A stretch of 64,000 nucleotides of DNA, from NCBI GenBank assembly GCA_003956705.1, contig QZCP01000017.1, positions 252,076 to 316,075 of the forward strand, read 5' to 3'. How positions within the stretch are numbered: the first letter of the stretch is position 1; the number at the start of each line of letters is the position of its first letter. The translations under genes and the position numbers were made by a program. Below, in pieces: positions 46,953-56,909 of the stretch. The DNA comes from Brevipalpus yothersi (lineage: Eukaryota; Arthropoda; Arachnida; Trombidiformes; Tenuipalpidae). The notes beneath the pieces are model-generated. The model searched no databases. It was given only the letters and a program-made list of their open reading frames with translations, and had not been told where the DNA came from.

Positions 46953-47375
46953 CTTGCAATATCCAGGCGACTTGGCTGTTCTTAAACTCGAAATTCCAAT
47001 CAATTTATGGCACAAAACATTTGCTGCTGCAGTGACGCTCAAAGAGCGTCGCTGGTTTGGTACGATTGCATCAGGGGCTTTCATAAGGAATATGGAATAT
47101 CTGCACACTTGGATGTGGCACATTTGATGATTGTTGACGATAGCAGCTGTAAAGGAAGAGCTAATGGCAGATCAATAGAATTATGCTGTGGGGAATTACA
47201 CCTAGACAGCCAACCTGAGTATGATGACCTAGGAGCAGCTCTGATTGTTGAAATGCATGAAGAATATGTCCAAGTTGGAATCTTGAGATTCGCACCCGAA
47301 GAAAAAGTCTTTCCCTATTCTATATACACGAATGTCTCATCTTTCATCCCCTGGATCAAGTCGATGATGTATTAA

Positions 47376-48479
47376 ATGTAAAACCTGTTATGAAAAACCT
47401 AATTATGTATCATTGATTGTTAGCCAAATTATCTCTATACTGAGTCAAAAAATATCCAAGCAACCATAGTTCCCTCCTCTGATGACTGGAGTTTTCTCCA
47501 AAAAAAAATTAGAGCCGATAATAGAAAATGTAAGCTTACTATAGCAATTAAAAATTCATTTCTATGAATGTCAGAGACAAGAAGGAGTCTTCCTGAAATT
47601 ATTTGATGAGTGTTTCTAGTTCTACTTGAAATATGTCTCGCTTCACTGCTCTTTTTGCATCAAATCAGGGTGATTCCTACACATATCGGGAAAATTTCTC
47701 AAAATTTTGGAATCTCAAGTGGGCTGAATATTCTTTCACAATCATGAACCGTCCTTACATGAGTTGGTCACTCAATTAAATGCTAAACAATGGAATCATA
47801 TCGGATACATACCTCAGTTCAGTGTTGAATTCCGAAAATTTAAGGATGGAAGTTCGAATGATTAGAATCGAAAACCAAGAGAGAAAAGAGAACATAAGAG
47901 CTAGGGAAATTCGAAAATTGTTTCGAATCTGATAGGGTTCATAGGAAGAGATCCGTTTATTTTGTTCTCCTGACAACCCACTGAGCTAATGATTCTCCCC
48001 CCATTGAGTTTTAGATAAGGGTTCAGGAATCAACCAGATTTAGACTTTTTACCGTGTAATGAGTAATCATGCTCGGTATCATCATAAAAACTCGAAGGGA
48101 ACCAATTTTCTGGAATGATTGATTTGGTGAACATCTCCCTCCACTGAATAAGCCATCAATAATCTGCTATTTTTTCGACTTCTGAATCATCAATACGATC
48201 AGTTCTTGTGTGTGGTTTTTAATGAAAAGCTCGAGAATGTTATTAAAATTCTAGTATCATGTCCAATCCTCAAGATTCTGCCAGATAGAGAGAAAAAACT
48301 CTCAGTAAACTTCGACCTCACTGGATTCCATGAAGTTTCGGATATCAACCCAAAGTCAGATGTTGACAAACTCAGTCAAGATCTAGCCATCTGAATACAA
48401 AATTTCACATCTCTTACTCATCGCAATCGAATGTCACTGACGATTTTCAGAGGATATATCATTATGAAATACCCTTTTT
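47376..48479. other. Gap, nothing recognised
   Basis: AT-rich, with no convincing gene. The short plus frame near 48206-48394 has no recognisable features. Confidence 0.4.
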
Positions 48480-49130
48480 ATGTATATTTGTGTGTGCGTG
48501 TTTATATATATATCTTTGATCACTGGCTTTCGAGTAAATATTGTTCACTGAAAAATATTATCATGAAAATGAATACTCACTGACAGCAACAACAACAAAA
48601 AGAGAGAGAAGCATAAGGAATACACGAAAAAAGCCAACCAATGGCTTACACACTGAGAGCTGGTAGTGAACGTTCTGATCTCGATGAAATAGGTTCATCT
48701 ACACTTGAGACTAGTTTTCATCATGAGCCACCAGTATATGACGGTGATATGGTCTCAACAGGATCATTTCGTCCAAGAGGAAGTATCGGCCGTTTTGGGC
48801 CAATGTTACATTCCAACAATTGTTTGGTACCAGATTCCCAGTCTAGATCGTTGATCGTTGGCCACTAATCGACGTGTGTTACTTGATGTTGGTGGTGTTA
48901 AGCATGAAATTTTGTGGAAACCGTTAGAACGAATACCGATGATGAAGCTGAGAATCCAAAACGCTATGAGGTAAGCGATTGGTCCCTTTTTCTCTCATCA
49001 CTAAGAGTGGATTTGGGGGTGGTTATCAACATCATCAATTATTGTCATTTATCCAGATGAAAGCATCACAACCCGATGGCTTTCCTTAGATTGGCTGTTA
49101 GTAGAACTGTACATATGTTTGTTTAGGTAA
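48480..49130 (+). pseudogene. Chimera: copied Shab 5' end joined to the 55.3-kb gene
   Basis: 48480-48933 is a copy of 24360-24833. It includes the Shab 5' flank, the CAACAACAA leader and the first 70 or so codons (MAYTLRAGSERSDLDEIGSS and on). Small deletions and a changed QSIQRSLATN region put a stop at 48866-48868, before the T1 domain. After ACCGA the sequence switches at about 48934 to a copy of 55470 onwards (DDEAENPKRYE end of exon 1, its splice donor, and the following intron to about 49130). No channel can be made. A 75-residue N-terminal peptide is the longest product. Confidence 0.85.
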
Positions 49131-51730
49131 AGATATTCATGATCGAAAAGTTACAGTTTCATAAATAACTCTCAACTAGCAAGATGAGTACTGCTCCCTG
49201 ATGAGAGCTTATTCCCACTCTTCTTAGTTTTCCTCCAAAGAGGTAGGAGCTAGTACAGTGAGCGGACAAAAATTAAAACTATTAAAACAGAAACTGAGCT
49301 TTTTGAGTCCCCTTTGTATATTTTAAAATTGATCATGATGATCACTTTCAATTGAAAGATATCTGAAATAATTGGGTCATTCCAAATAAAAAACTTCAAC
49401 AACTTATTTCCGCACTAAATTTTGTGAATTCTGAAAGAATTTATCCTCAAATTCAGTTCAAGCTATAGCTTAACAATTCTGTCAGGTAGTGATAAACTTG
49501 CTCAAATTTTGCGAATTTTCACTATCAAATAAGATGATTCTGTTTTCATGATTATGCACCTGATAAAACATGTCTCGACTTTGAACACATTCATCCGTCA
49601 TCGCATGGAAGTTTTTCCTCTTTCTTACAAGCTATCCATTGTCTTGGGAATTTCTAGCTATCTCGAAAAATATGGAGTCAAGACAAAGTCTTGAATGTTC
49701 TAAATATCAAGCTTTATGCTAAAAAACTTTTGTCATAATTTGCACTTTTTCCGACTGATACACGCAATGGATATTCGTTTATTCGAATGAAAATTCAGTA
49801 ACTTGATGGCTTGTGTGAGAGCTGAAAGCACAGGATTTATGCATTCAATCCCAGAATTATAAAATGCTTCTTGCTTAAATTTAGGAACAAGTGGACACTC
49901 TATTACTATACTCGAATTTCGAGTCTTCCTTACTAATTAGGATCTCTTATTGATGATCAAGGTTATTTATTGGATTTATTTGCGATGAATTTTCCCTATT
50001 CTCTCAAGATTTAGGGCTCTAGAATTTGCAAAGAATATCTCACTCAAGTTAGTTGTAATCAAAGAGTAGCTTTCCACAGAAATGTACCACGGTGGGTTAT
50101 ACAGCAATAGCATTGGAAGTACAAATATTGCTGAAATATTGATTGGAGGGTGAATAGCATAATACATTCTCAATCACTAATACATCCTCATCCTCATTTT
50201 GTCTACTGATTAAATCAAATGTAGTTAATGATTGACCAAATAAATTAACTGTAAAATTACAGTTACATTACCAACAGGATGGAGGGAAGGTCTCCAAATA
50301 AGGTGAATAGAAAACCTATCACTAGCTACCTTTTCTACATGATTTTTTGTTTTCCAATTTATTTTCCAGATTGGAATCGATGGACTGAAATTGAAGAGAA
50401 TAGAGAATAGATATAAAATTTGAACCAGAGCAAGATATTCCAAGAACTCAAAATATTTGCTATTCATTTCATAATAGACCTTCTGATGACCAAGGAGTGC
50501 TGTTAACTCGGAAAGCTCAAAAACTGATGATTTCTGGTTCACATGGGAGAAATGAAGAATGAAAATCAATTCTACTCCTAATGATGATATTTTCCATTTC
50601 ACAGGAAATAATCAATCCATGTTCTGACACTACACTCTTTCACTTTTTGACTAATTTTCTCATCAATATCGCCATGCAGCGATCTCATTCCTTTATGTAA
50701 CTGTTCTTATGAGTTGATTTTGTCTGAACTGCTAGCTATATTAAATTTGGATAGAATGATTTTGGAATTTTTGAATATTTTTAATTAATTAATCAATCAA
50801 TTAATTGGTACGCATGAGATCCATTTTTTTGTTATTCTTATTCGATTTTTCACTTGCATCCAGAATCACAAGGTGGATTGAATAATAAGATGGACTGAAA
50901 ATGTAGTTACCTCTAATGTTGATGATGCAAAACCTAAAATCATGTCTCGTGGGCCACTCATTCGGCTGATATTGTTAAATTTTTTATGTCCAGCTGCTTT
51001 TACCTAGGGGGTATATGCCGAAGGCAATTATATAACTAATCCAAAGCTTATAAAATACTTTTTGTTCAGCTTATAAGTAGAGTCAGGGCAAATAGACATT
51101 TTTTGTAGTTCAGAATTTCGGAATCTCCTCCAATGATTGGGACCTATTAATCCACTTTTATCCATCAAGTTAATTTCTTCCTTGGAATTGTCGCCGAGTG
51201 AATAGTCTCAATGCTGTATGCGACGCCATTCCAAGGCATCGTATTTTCAGGATTCAAAGAAAATAGACGTATTTAATAAGAAAATGAGAAACTGAAACAT
51301 AGTTTGAGATCTGTTCTCTACTCTAGCAATTTTGTAATCATGCATTCGTAATTAGTTTTATGGTAACTAATTTTTGGTGATGTTTATTTCTGATTATTTG
51401 CATTTTTGTAACGTGGAAAGATATACATCGAATATTTGAGTGATTTAAAACAAAATTTCCTCTATCCTGCTCTGAACTATTGGGTTAAAGCTTTTCTTCA
51501 TGAGAAATTGGTTCAATTTTTCTGTATACAAGCATGTTGATGAATCAAGAAACTAACTAGTCGTAAGTTCTTTTCTAAAATTTCGTTAGCGCGAAAGATG
51601 ACATCAGGGAGTTACTGTTGAGAGTAGTGAGTTATATCAGTGAAAAATGGGATAATGACAATATGGAGAAGAAGAAAAGGAAGAAAGCAGGTAGGCCTGT
51701 GATGAAAATTGATCAAGGAGTGCAGTCCTA
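49131..51730. other. Duplicated non-coding sequence upstream of gene D's 3' end
   Basis: No coding region. 49495-49850 is copy 2 of the triplicated segment. 49900-50060 resembles 54580-54770. 50080-51700 is colinear with 35860-37420. Confidence 0.6.
49495..49850. repeat. Triplicated non-coding segment, copy 2
   Basis: Same order of landmarks as 41877-42230 and 54134-54480, including the CAAGACAAAGTCTTGAATG block. Confidence 0.75.
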
Positions 51731-52455
51731 TCAGATATATAAAAATGTTGATCGCTGATTCATCTCTTCAAAATCCCAGATGCAATCATAGTCTGTAAGA
51801 TTGGTGCGTTTGCCATCCTTAGTTTCACAAGAACATTCTCTTTGAGGTAACATCATATGGTGTCTAGGTACCGTTAGGAGACACTTTCTTAGCGATTGGC
51901 CTGGATCAGACAAAAAAAAATTCAGGTAATTAGTTTGGTGCAAAAAATTTAAATCAACAAATTCTTCGGATGAAAAATTACCGTCTTTAGAAAATGTGAT
52001 GGTTGCTTCACGAACATTCAATCTAGGACTTTCTTGATTGAATCTCAAACAGAAAAGATCTATACCTCCATCGGCTCTTGCTATTCCATCGTGACCAAAA
52101 CAGAAGCAAACTATATCAGGAATAGAGCCAGATTTCGTTTGATGCCGAGACCAATTCAGAAAACATTGTTTACTCAATGAATCTGAAAAACAAACGGTTA
52201 TCAGAAAGGCTTATAACAGTTAGTTAAATTTCAAGTTTCAATCATTGTAAAAATAAAAATGGAAATACTTTTGATTCTTGGTCTGCTGCCCTGCGTATCG
52301 ATTATACGCTCTTTGTAACTCCTGATTGTACGATGCACGATTTGGTTACGTTGATGCTCTACGAGTAAGGGGACTAGGTAAGGGGAATCACCTCTTAATG
52401 TAATCAAAAGGGTTGGAAAAGCTAGCCAAGCTAACAATTGGAGAAAAAATTTCAT
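51731..52455 (-). CDS. CxC-module secreted protein D, two-module form
   Basis: Three exons: 52455-52269, 52182-51982 and 51900-51731, phase 1 introns, 185 residues. Exon 1 encodes a different signal peptide from A-C (MKFFLQLLAWLAFPTLLITL) and a basic linker of about 40 residues. The other two exons encode modules equivalent to modules 2 and 3 of A-C: KQCFLNWSRH with IVCFCFGHDG, and RKCLLTVPRH with RECSCETKDGK. In the last the central motif is C-Ser-C, not C-Phe-C. Module 1 is absent. The protein is predicted secreted, its function unknown. It lies less than 0.4 kb below gene C in the same direction and has a gutted copy at 37.3-37.6 kb. Confidence 0.75.
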
Positions 52456-52816
52456 TTTTGTTTTCTTGGCACGGAAAGTTTGAAAAAAATACAAAAATTT
52501 TTAGATTGACTGAGGCAGGGCAAGGGGTAAAGGGACACGTATGCTGTTTGCAAGGGCGACCTTCTCAAGTTTTGGGTATGAGATACATGATTGTATCGGT
52601 TTCTTGTTTGCGTAGACTGAAAAAAAAGAACAAATTTTTGACCTTCTTTCTCTGATAATTAGTGAATCCAAATGCGAGATAACATGTTCTATGCAAAGAT
52701 GATTGTTCATTAAATTCTTCGAGAACTCTGAAATATTGTAGTTTGGGTGTTAAAAAATCAGATCAAAACATCGAGAGAAACAAGAAACTTTCAGAAGATG
52801 CTCAGTCGATGGTCAG

Positions 52817-53877
52817 TTAGATTTTATTTCCAGCTCGGAAATATAGATATGATGAGATTTCTTCTTTTTTTCCTTTAAATTTTTCGCACACATAACTTGC
52901 TAAACGTCTGCCATCCTTAGTTTCACAAAAACAGTGTCGAACTTGATTGACGGCGTACTCAGGTAAATTGACCTTACATTTTTTCACCCAAATATCTGTA
53001 AGACAGAGAGAATGGTAGAGACTTGCAGTGGTGTCAAATGATACAATTCCGGAGAATATTATATGAAACAAATATTACCGTCCACAGAATGTTGAATGAT
53101 TGCATAGTAAACGTTCATTCGAGGAACCCATCGGGAGACCGATAGGGGATCTTTCGAACAGAAAAGATTTATTCCGCCATCAGCTCTTGCTGCTCCACTG
53201 GAATCAAAACAGAAACAAACTATGTCAGGAATCGAGCCAGATTGCGTCCTATGTTTTGACCAATTGAGGAAACATCGTTTACGCCATGCCACTGGTGAAT
53301 CAAAAAGAAATGTAAAATCAGAGAAATTCATGAGAATCGAGTTTGGCTGAAAATAAATCATAATGATAGAATACATAGTCCACGACGCTGAAATGGTTTC
53401 CGGTTGAAGATGAATTGCGTTTCTTTGTCTCTGCAAGCGGAGGAATCCAATGATTTTTCCAGCTCACCATCAGGATATGTAATCTCGCAATAGCAGTAAT
53501 CCGATAGGTATCCCGGTCCTCCACCGTTGGATAGATCGATGGGACAAATTCTTCTCACTCGGATTGCTGAAAACCAATTAGAATTTGATAAGATAGGTTA
53601 TTCTTTTGATTGAAAAACGTATTATACATTCACGAATCAGAATTACCTTTGTTCACGACTGGTGACTCATGTGAAGAAGATTTTGGTTCATCGTCCGGTG
53701 TATCTGATAGTAATAAGTTGAAACGAGTAAGAGTACTACATAACGGCTCACTTTTAATACAGAAACAAACCATCATGGAACTTTAAATGAATTAAAACTA
53801 TTACCGGTCACAGAATCACTCTTCGAAGTAGTCAAAAATGTGGCTACAATCAACCAACAAATAAGATGAGATTCCAT
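52817..53877 (-). CDS. CxC-module secreted protein C
   Basis: Five exons: 53877-53805 (signal MESHLICWLIVATFL), 53703-53647 (linker DTPDDEPKSSSHE), 53566-53375, 53291-53079 and 52995-52817. All introns are phase 1; 237 residues. Three modules: RRICPIDLSN with YCYCEI, KRCFLNWSKH with IVCFCFD, and KKCKVNLPEY with RHCFCET. This is the cleanest, shortest complete member and a good reference for the family. The second module exon is nearly identical to that of gene B, and partly to that of gene A, although the introns differ. It has a signal peptide and no membrane segment. Function unrecognised; a divergent thyroglobulin type-1-like inhibitor fold is one speculative reading. Confidence 0.78.
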
Positions 53878-54133
53878 TTGAGTTTGTAGCAAAAAAACTT
53901 CTCAGCTCAACGTACAGTCTCGTAGTAATTTATGTAGGTCTAAGGGCAAGAGACACGTTCTCAAACTTCCCCAAAAATGACCCTCTTTTTTCCGATAAAA
54001 GATACTTGATTCTATCAGTTCATTGCTTACTGTGTGAATGGCAAAAAATTCTTCCTATTTCTTCGCCTCAAATTGTGCAACACAGGGACAGATATCTGCA
54101 CAATTTTATAATTTTGGGTATCTAGTGAGAAAC

Positions 54134-54480
54134 TTGTGGAAATTTTGCAATTTTTCAGTATCAAATAAGATGAGATGATTCTTTTTTCACAATTATGCAC
54201 CTTAAATAATGTGTATCAACTTTGAATCATTGCTTTTCTCATCGCGTCGAAGTTGCGTCTTTTCTCTCTTACAAGCTATCCGTTGATTCAAAAATTTCCA
54301 TTCCTCTTGAAAATATGGATCCAAGACAAAGTCTTGAATGTTTTAAATATTAAGCTTTATTCTGAGAAACTTTTATATCAATTTGCACTTGTTCAGACTG
54401 ATATACTTGATGGAAATTTGTTTATTCGAATCAAAATCTAATAACTTGATGACTCGTGTGGGAGCCAAAAGCAGAGGAAT
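54134..54480. repeat. Triplicated non-coding segment, copy 3
   Basis: Same order of landmarks as the other two copies, at 41877 and 49495. It is the copy that lies closest to the intact 55.3-kb gene. Confidence 0.75.
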
Positions 54481-55282
54481 TACAGTGCCGCCAGTAAGTA
54501 TCAATAAGATGTTATGAAATCATGTTGATTAGACAAATGTATATATCCTCTCTCAGATCTCTTATAAAACGTTCCTTGCTCAAATTTAAAAGAACGAGTG
54601 GACACTCTTTTACTATAACTTACTCAAATTCCAAGTCTTCTTTACTAGTAAGGGTCTCTTATCGATGATCAAGTTTATTCATTGGATCCATTCACAATGA
54701 ATTTTTCCCTATTCTCTCAAGATTTAGGGCTCTAAAATTCTCAAAGAATATCTTACTTAAGTTAGTTGTAATTAACTTTGAAGATGAGCAATTCAATAAG
54801 GTTTGAGAGCTCACACATGTGTGCTCCAACCTTTTCATCTGCTTTGAATTGCAACTGTCGACATTTCTTTAGCCAAATCAGCTCGATAAATTGCTTCTTG
54901 ATACCGTAATCTTTTGGAATGTACCTACAGGAAGAGTCATTTTCCATGATCAGTGTTTATGGCAATTTGAGCTTATTTTTATGCTCAGGTGCCAATCTTG
55001 ATTAAAATGTGAACAGAAAATTTTGCTTCACCTTTCGCCGATATTTTGCTTAGGGAGGAATTTTGTTTGTTGAGATCGTTCTGATAGACAGTTCCTCTGA
55101 CGAAGGAAATCCAATTCTGATATCTTCACCTACACAGACAGAGACGGAAGCTGATTTACGACAACAAATGACTAAGTATATGGATAAAAAGGAAATGTTT
55201 CATGAAAATTGGTTTATTGCAGTTTTCGAGGCTCCAGCGGAGCATTTAGATTGTGAGTTTTTGAAGCGAAAAAGTATACAAT
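54481..55282. other. Promoter side of the 55.3-kb gene
   Basis: No coding region is convincing. 54580-54770 resembles 49890-50060. The open frame through 55063-55404 overlaps the next gene in another frame and is not taken as coding. Confidence 0.4.
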
Positions 55283-56909
55283 ATGGAACTTTCCATGAGA
55301 TTCCTTATTTTTTCAATTTTTGTGGCTTTAGTAGCTTTCTGTGTAACTCTTTCCACCGGCTACAATGTACAAGATGTTTTAACAACCAAAAGACAACTGG
55401 TTAAGAATCAAATTCTCGAAGAGCAAGGTAGTTCAAGAGGAGATGTTAAACCAATCGGAGACGATGACGATGATGAAGCTGAGAATCCAAAACGCTATGA
55501 GGTAAACAATTGATCACTTTTTCTCATCTCTAGGAGTGGATTTGGAGGTGGTCATTAACATCACCAATTATTGTCATTTATCTAGATAAGAGCATCACAG
55601 CCCGATGGCTCACCACAGATTGGTTGTTAGTAGAACTGTATATATGATAAAACAAACGATTCCAATTAAATCGACTGTTCGCTCATTTCTAGCGCCAGAA
55701 AATGACATAGGACCAGCAAGTTCCACTGATGTGTCCGTTAAGGTTGATAGTGTGGAAATTTCTTCATCTCCACAACCATTATTACCTCCACCTTCACCAC
55801 CTCCACTTCCATCTCTACCTTCACCTCCACCCCAACCTTCGACTACGGAGTCCATTATGACTTCCACAATGACTGATTCGAAGCCGGAAATGAACGGAGA
55901 TCCTCCAATCAATCCGAAAGGCTGTAAATCAATCATCCTGAATCGAATAATTCTAGTTCCAAGACCGGAATTTATTCCATTTCTCAGGTCATTACTTATA
56001 CCTATTTCTGAGCCCGAGAATATCTTACCACAGATTAAACGAGATGTTGAGGATCAAATTGGTGAATCAAGTATAGCTGAGCCATGGTCTGAACCATGGC
56101 CTGAACCCATTGCCGCACCATGGCCAGTTTCACCATGGGTCCACAAGAAGATTATTGCCCAGCCAGTTTACATTCAGGTAAACAATTTTCATTCTAGGAA
56201 ATTTCGATATTTGCAATGATTTTCTCATTTTTCTCTCCACAATTTATTTTCAGAAACCACCGATCGTGAAAGTTGTGAGTTTTCATTAATTCTACTTATT
56301 CGGCCTCTTGTGATTCACAATTTATGGATTTCAAAATGATCCGGCCAATTAGAATTACTAATTTTCAATCAGATGATATAAGAAAGCTCACACTGATCAT
56401 TTTTTTCTCATCGTTTTCATTTAAAGGTTAAGCAACCAGTGTACGTATCTCAGCCAGTAAAGATCCTCAAAGTACCTGTGATCCACAAAAAGCACACAAT
56501 ACAATATCACAAAAAGCCAGCTATCATTGGATCTATTGACAAAGGTACCTATCCGGTTAAATCTTTACCTTATCCAGGTGGAAAATATCCAGGAACAACT
56601 TATGGACAATATCCAGGGACAACATATGGACAGAGAGTTGGTCAAGGTGGTAGTGAAAGTGAACCGGAAGGAGCTGAACAGAATGGTGCTGAGCAGAATG
56701 GTGCTGAGCAGAATGGTGCTGAGCAGAATGGTGCTGAACAGAATGGTGCTGAACAGAATGGTGCTGAACAGAATGGTGCTGAACAGAACGGTGCTGAACA
56801 AGGAGGTGCTGAGCAAGGTGGTGCTGAACAAAACGGTCAACAACAAGGTGCTGAATCAGATGGATCTGGTCAATTGAATGCTAGGAATGCTAGGAATAAG
56901 AAAGCTTGA
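55283..56909 (+). CDS. Secreted low-complexity protein with GAEQN repeats
   Basis: Four exons, all phase 0: 55283-55501, 55593-56177, 56254-56274 (a 21-base microexon, KPPIVKV) and 56427-56909; 435 residues. The signal peptide is best begun at the inner ATG (MRFLIFSIFVALVAFCVT), with four residues before it. Then come a TKRQ possible cleavage site, an acidic stretch (DDDDDEAENPKR), a Pro-rich part (LLPPPSPPPLPSLPSPPP), Trp-Pro repeats (EPWSEPWPEPI, APWPVSPW), Lys-Pro-Val segments, two YPGTTYGQ units and twelve pentapeptides of GAEQN type. Exon 2's acceptor (AAGAG) is unusual but restores frame; an upstream alternative acceptor would hit a stop. The layout suggests an extracellular structural, silk-like or cuticle-like protein, by analogy only. 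Fragments lie at 42.2 and 48.9 kb. Confidence 0.7.
56670..56840 (+). repeat. 15-base coding minisatellite
   Basis: About twelve tandem units of GGTGCTGAACAGAAT type, with GAG/GAA and AAT/GGA variants, encoding GAEQN or GAEQG. The frame is kept, so length can change freely without breaking the protein. Confidence 0.9.

Larger units (their letters stand above)
45861..47375 (+). pseudogene. S1 serine-protease homologue, rearranged and broken
   Basis: Short exon 45861-45905 (MLSSVLWFVSNSLIK) splices in frame to 45994. It then reads YTIGFAADARLIPYQASL, CGGSILNENTILTAAHCV and a further partial N-terminal lobe in which the His motif is TLGSC instead of TAAHC. An inverted copy of the middle of the gene interrupts it at about 46383-46757. 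The plus-strand gene then resumes (FTYEAAVKNGSRLLSVTPGV, Asp motif PGDLAVLKLE) but is shifted by three 32-base repeats. The C-terminus (47100-47375) has PEYDDLGAAL where active enzymes have GDSGGPL, so the catalytic Ser is Leu. It ends YTNVSSFIPWIKSMMY. Two catalytic losses plus rearrangement mean no working protease. Catalytically dead S1 paralogues are well known in parasitic mites. Confidence 0.75.
49495..54480. repeat. Segmental duplication, right block
   Basis: Counterpart of the left block. It carries gene D and gene C, flanked on each side by a copy of the triplicated segment. The left block instead has an orphan D signal exon and two C-like genes (A and B), so C-type units multiplied on one side and D was gutted. 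Confidence 0.65.

Noticed and set aside
55063..55404. 113-codon plus frame before the GAEQN gene
   Set aside because: It overlaps the signal-peptide exon in another frame, lacks a splice partner and is best explained as chance.
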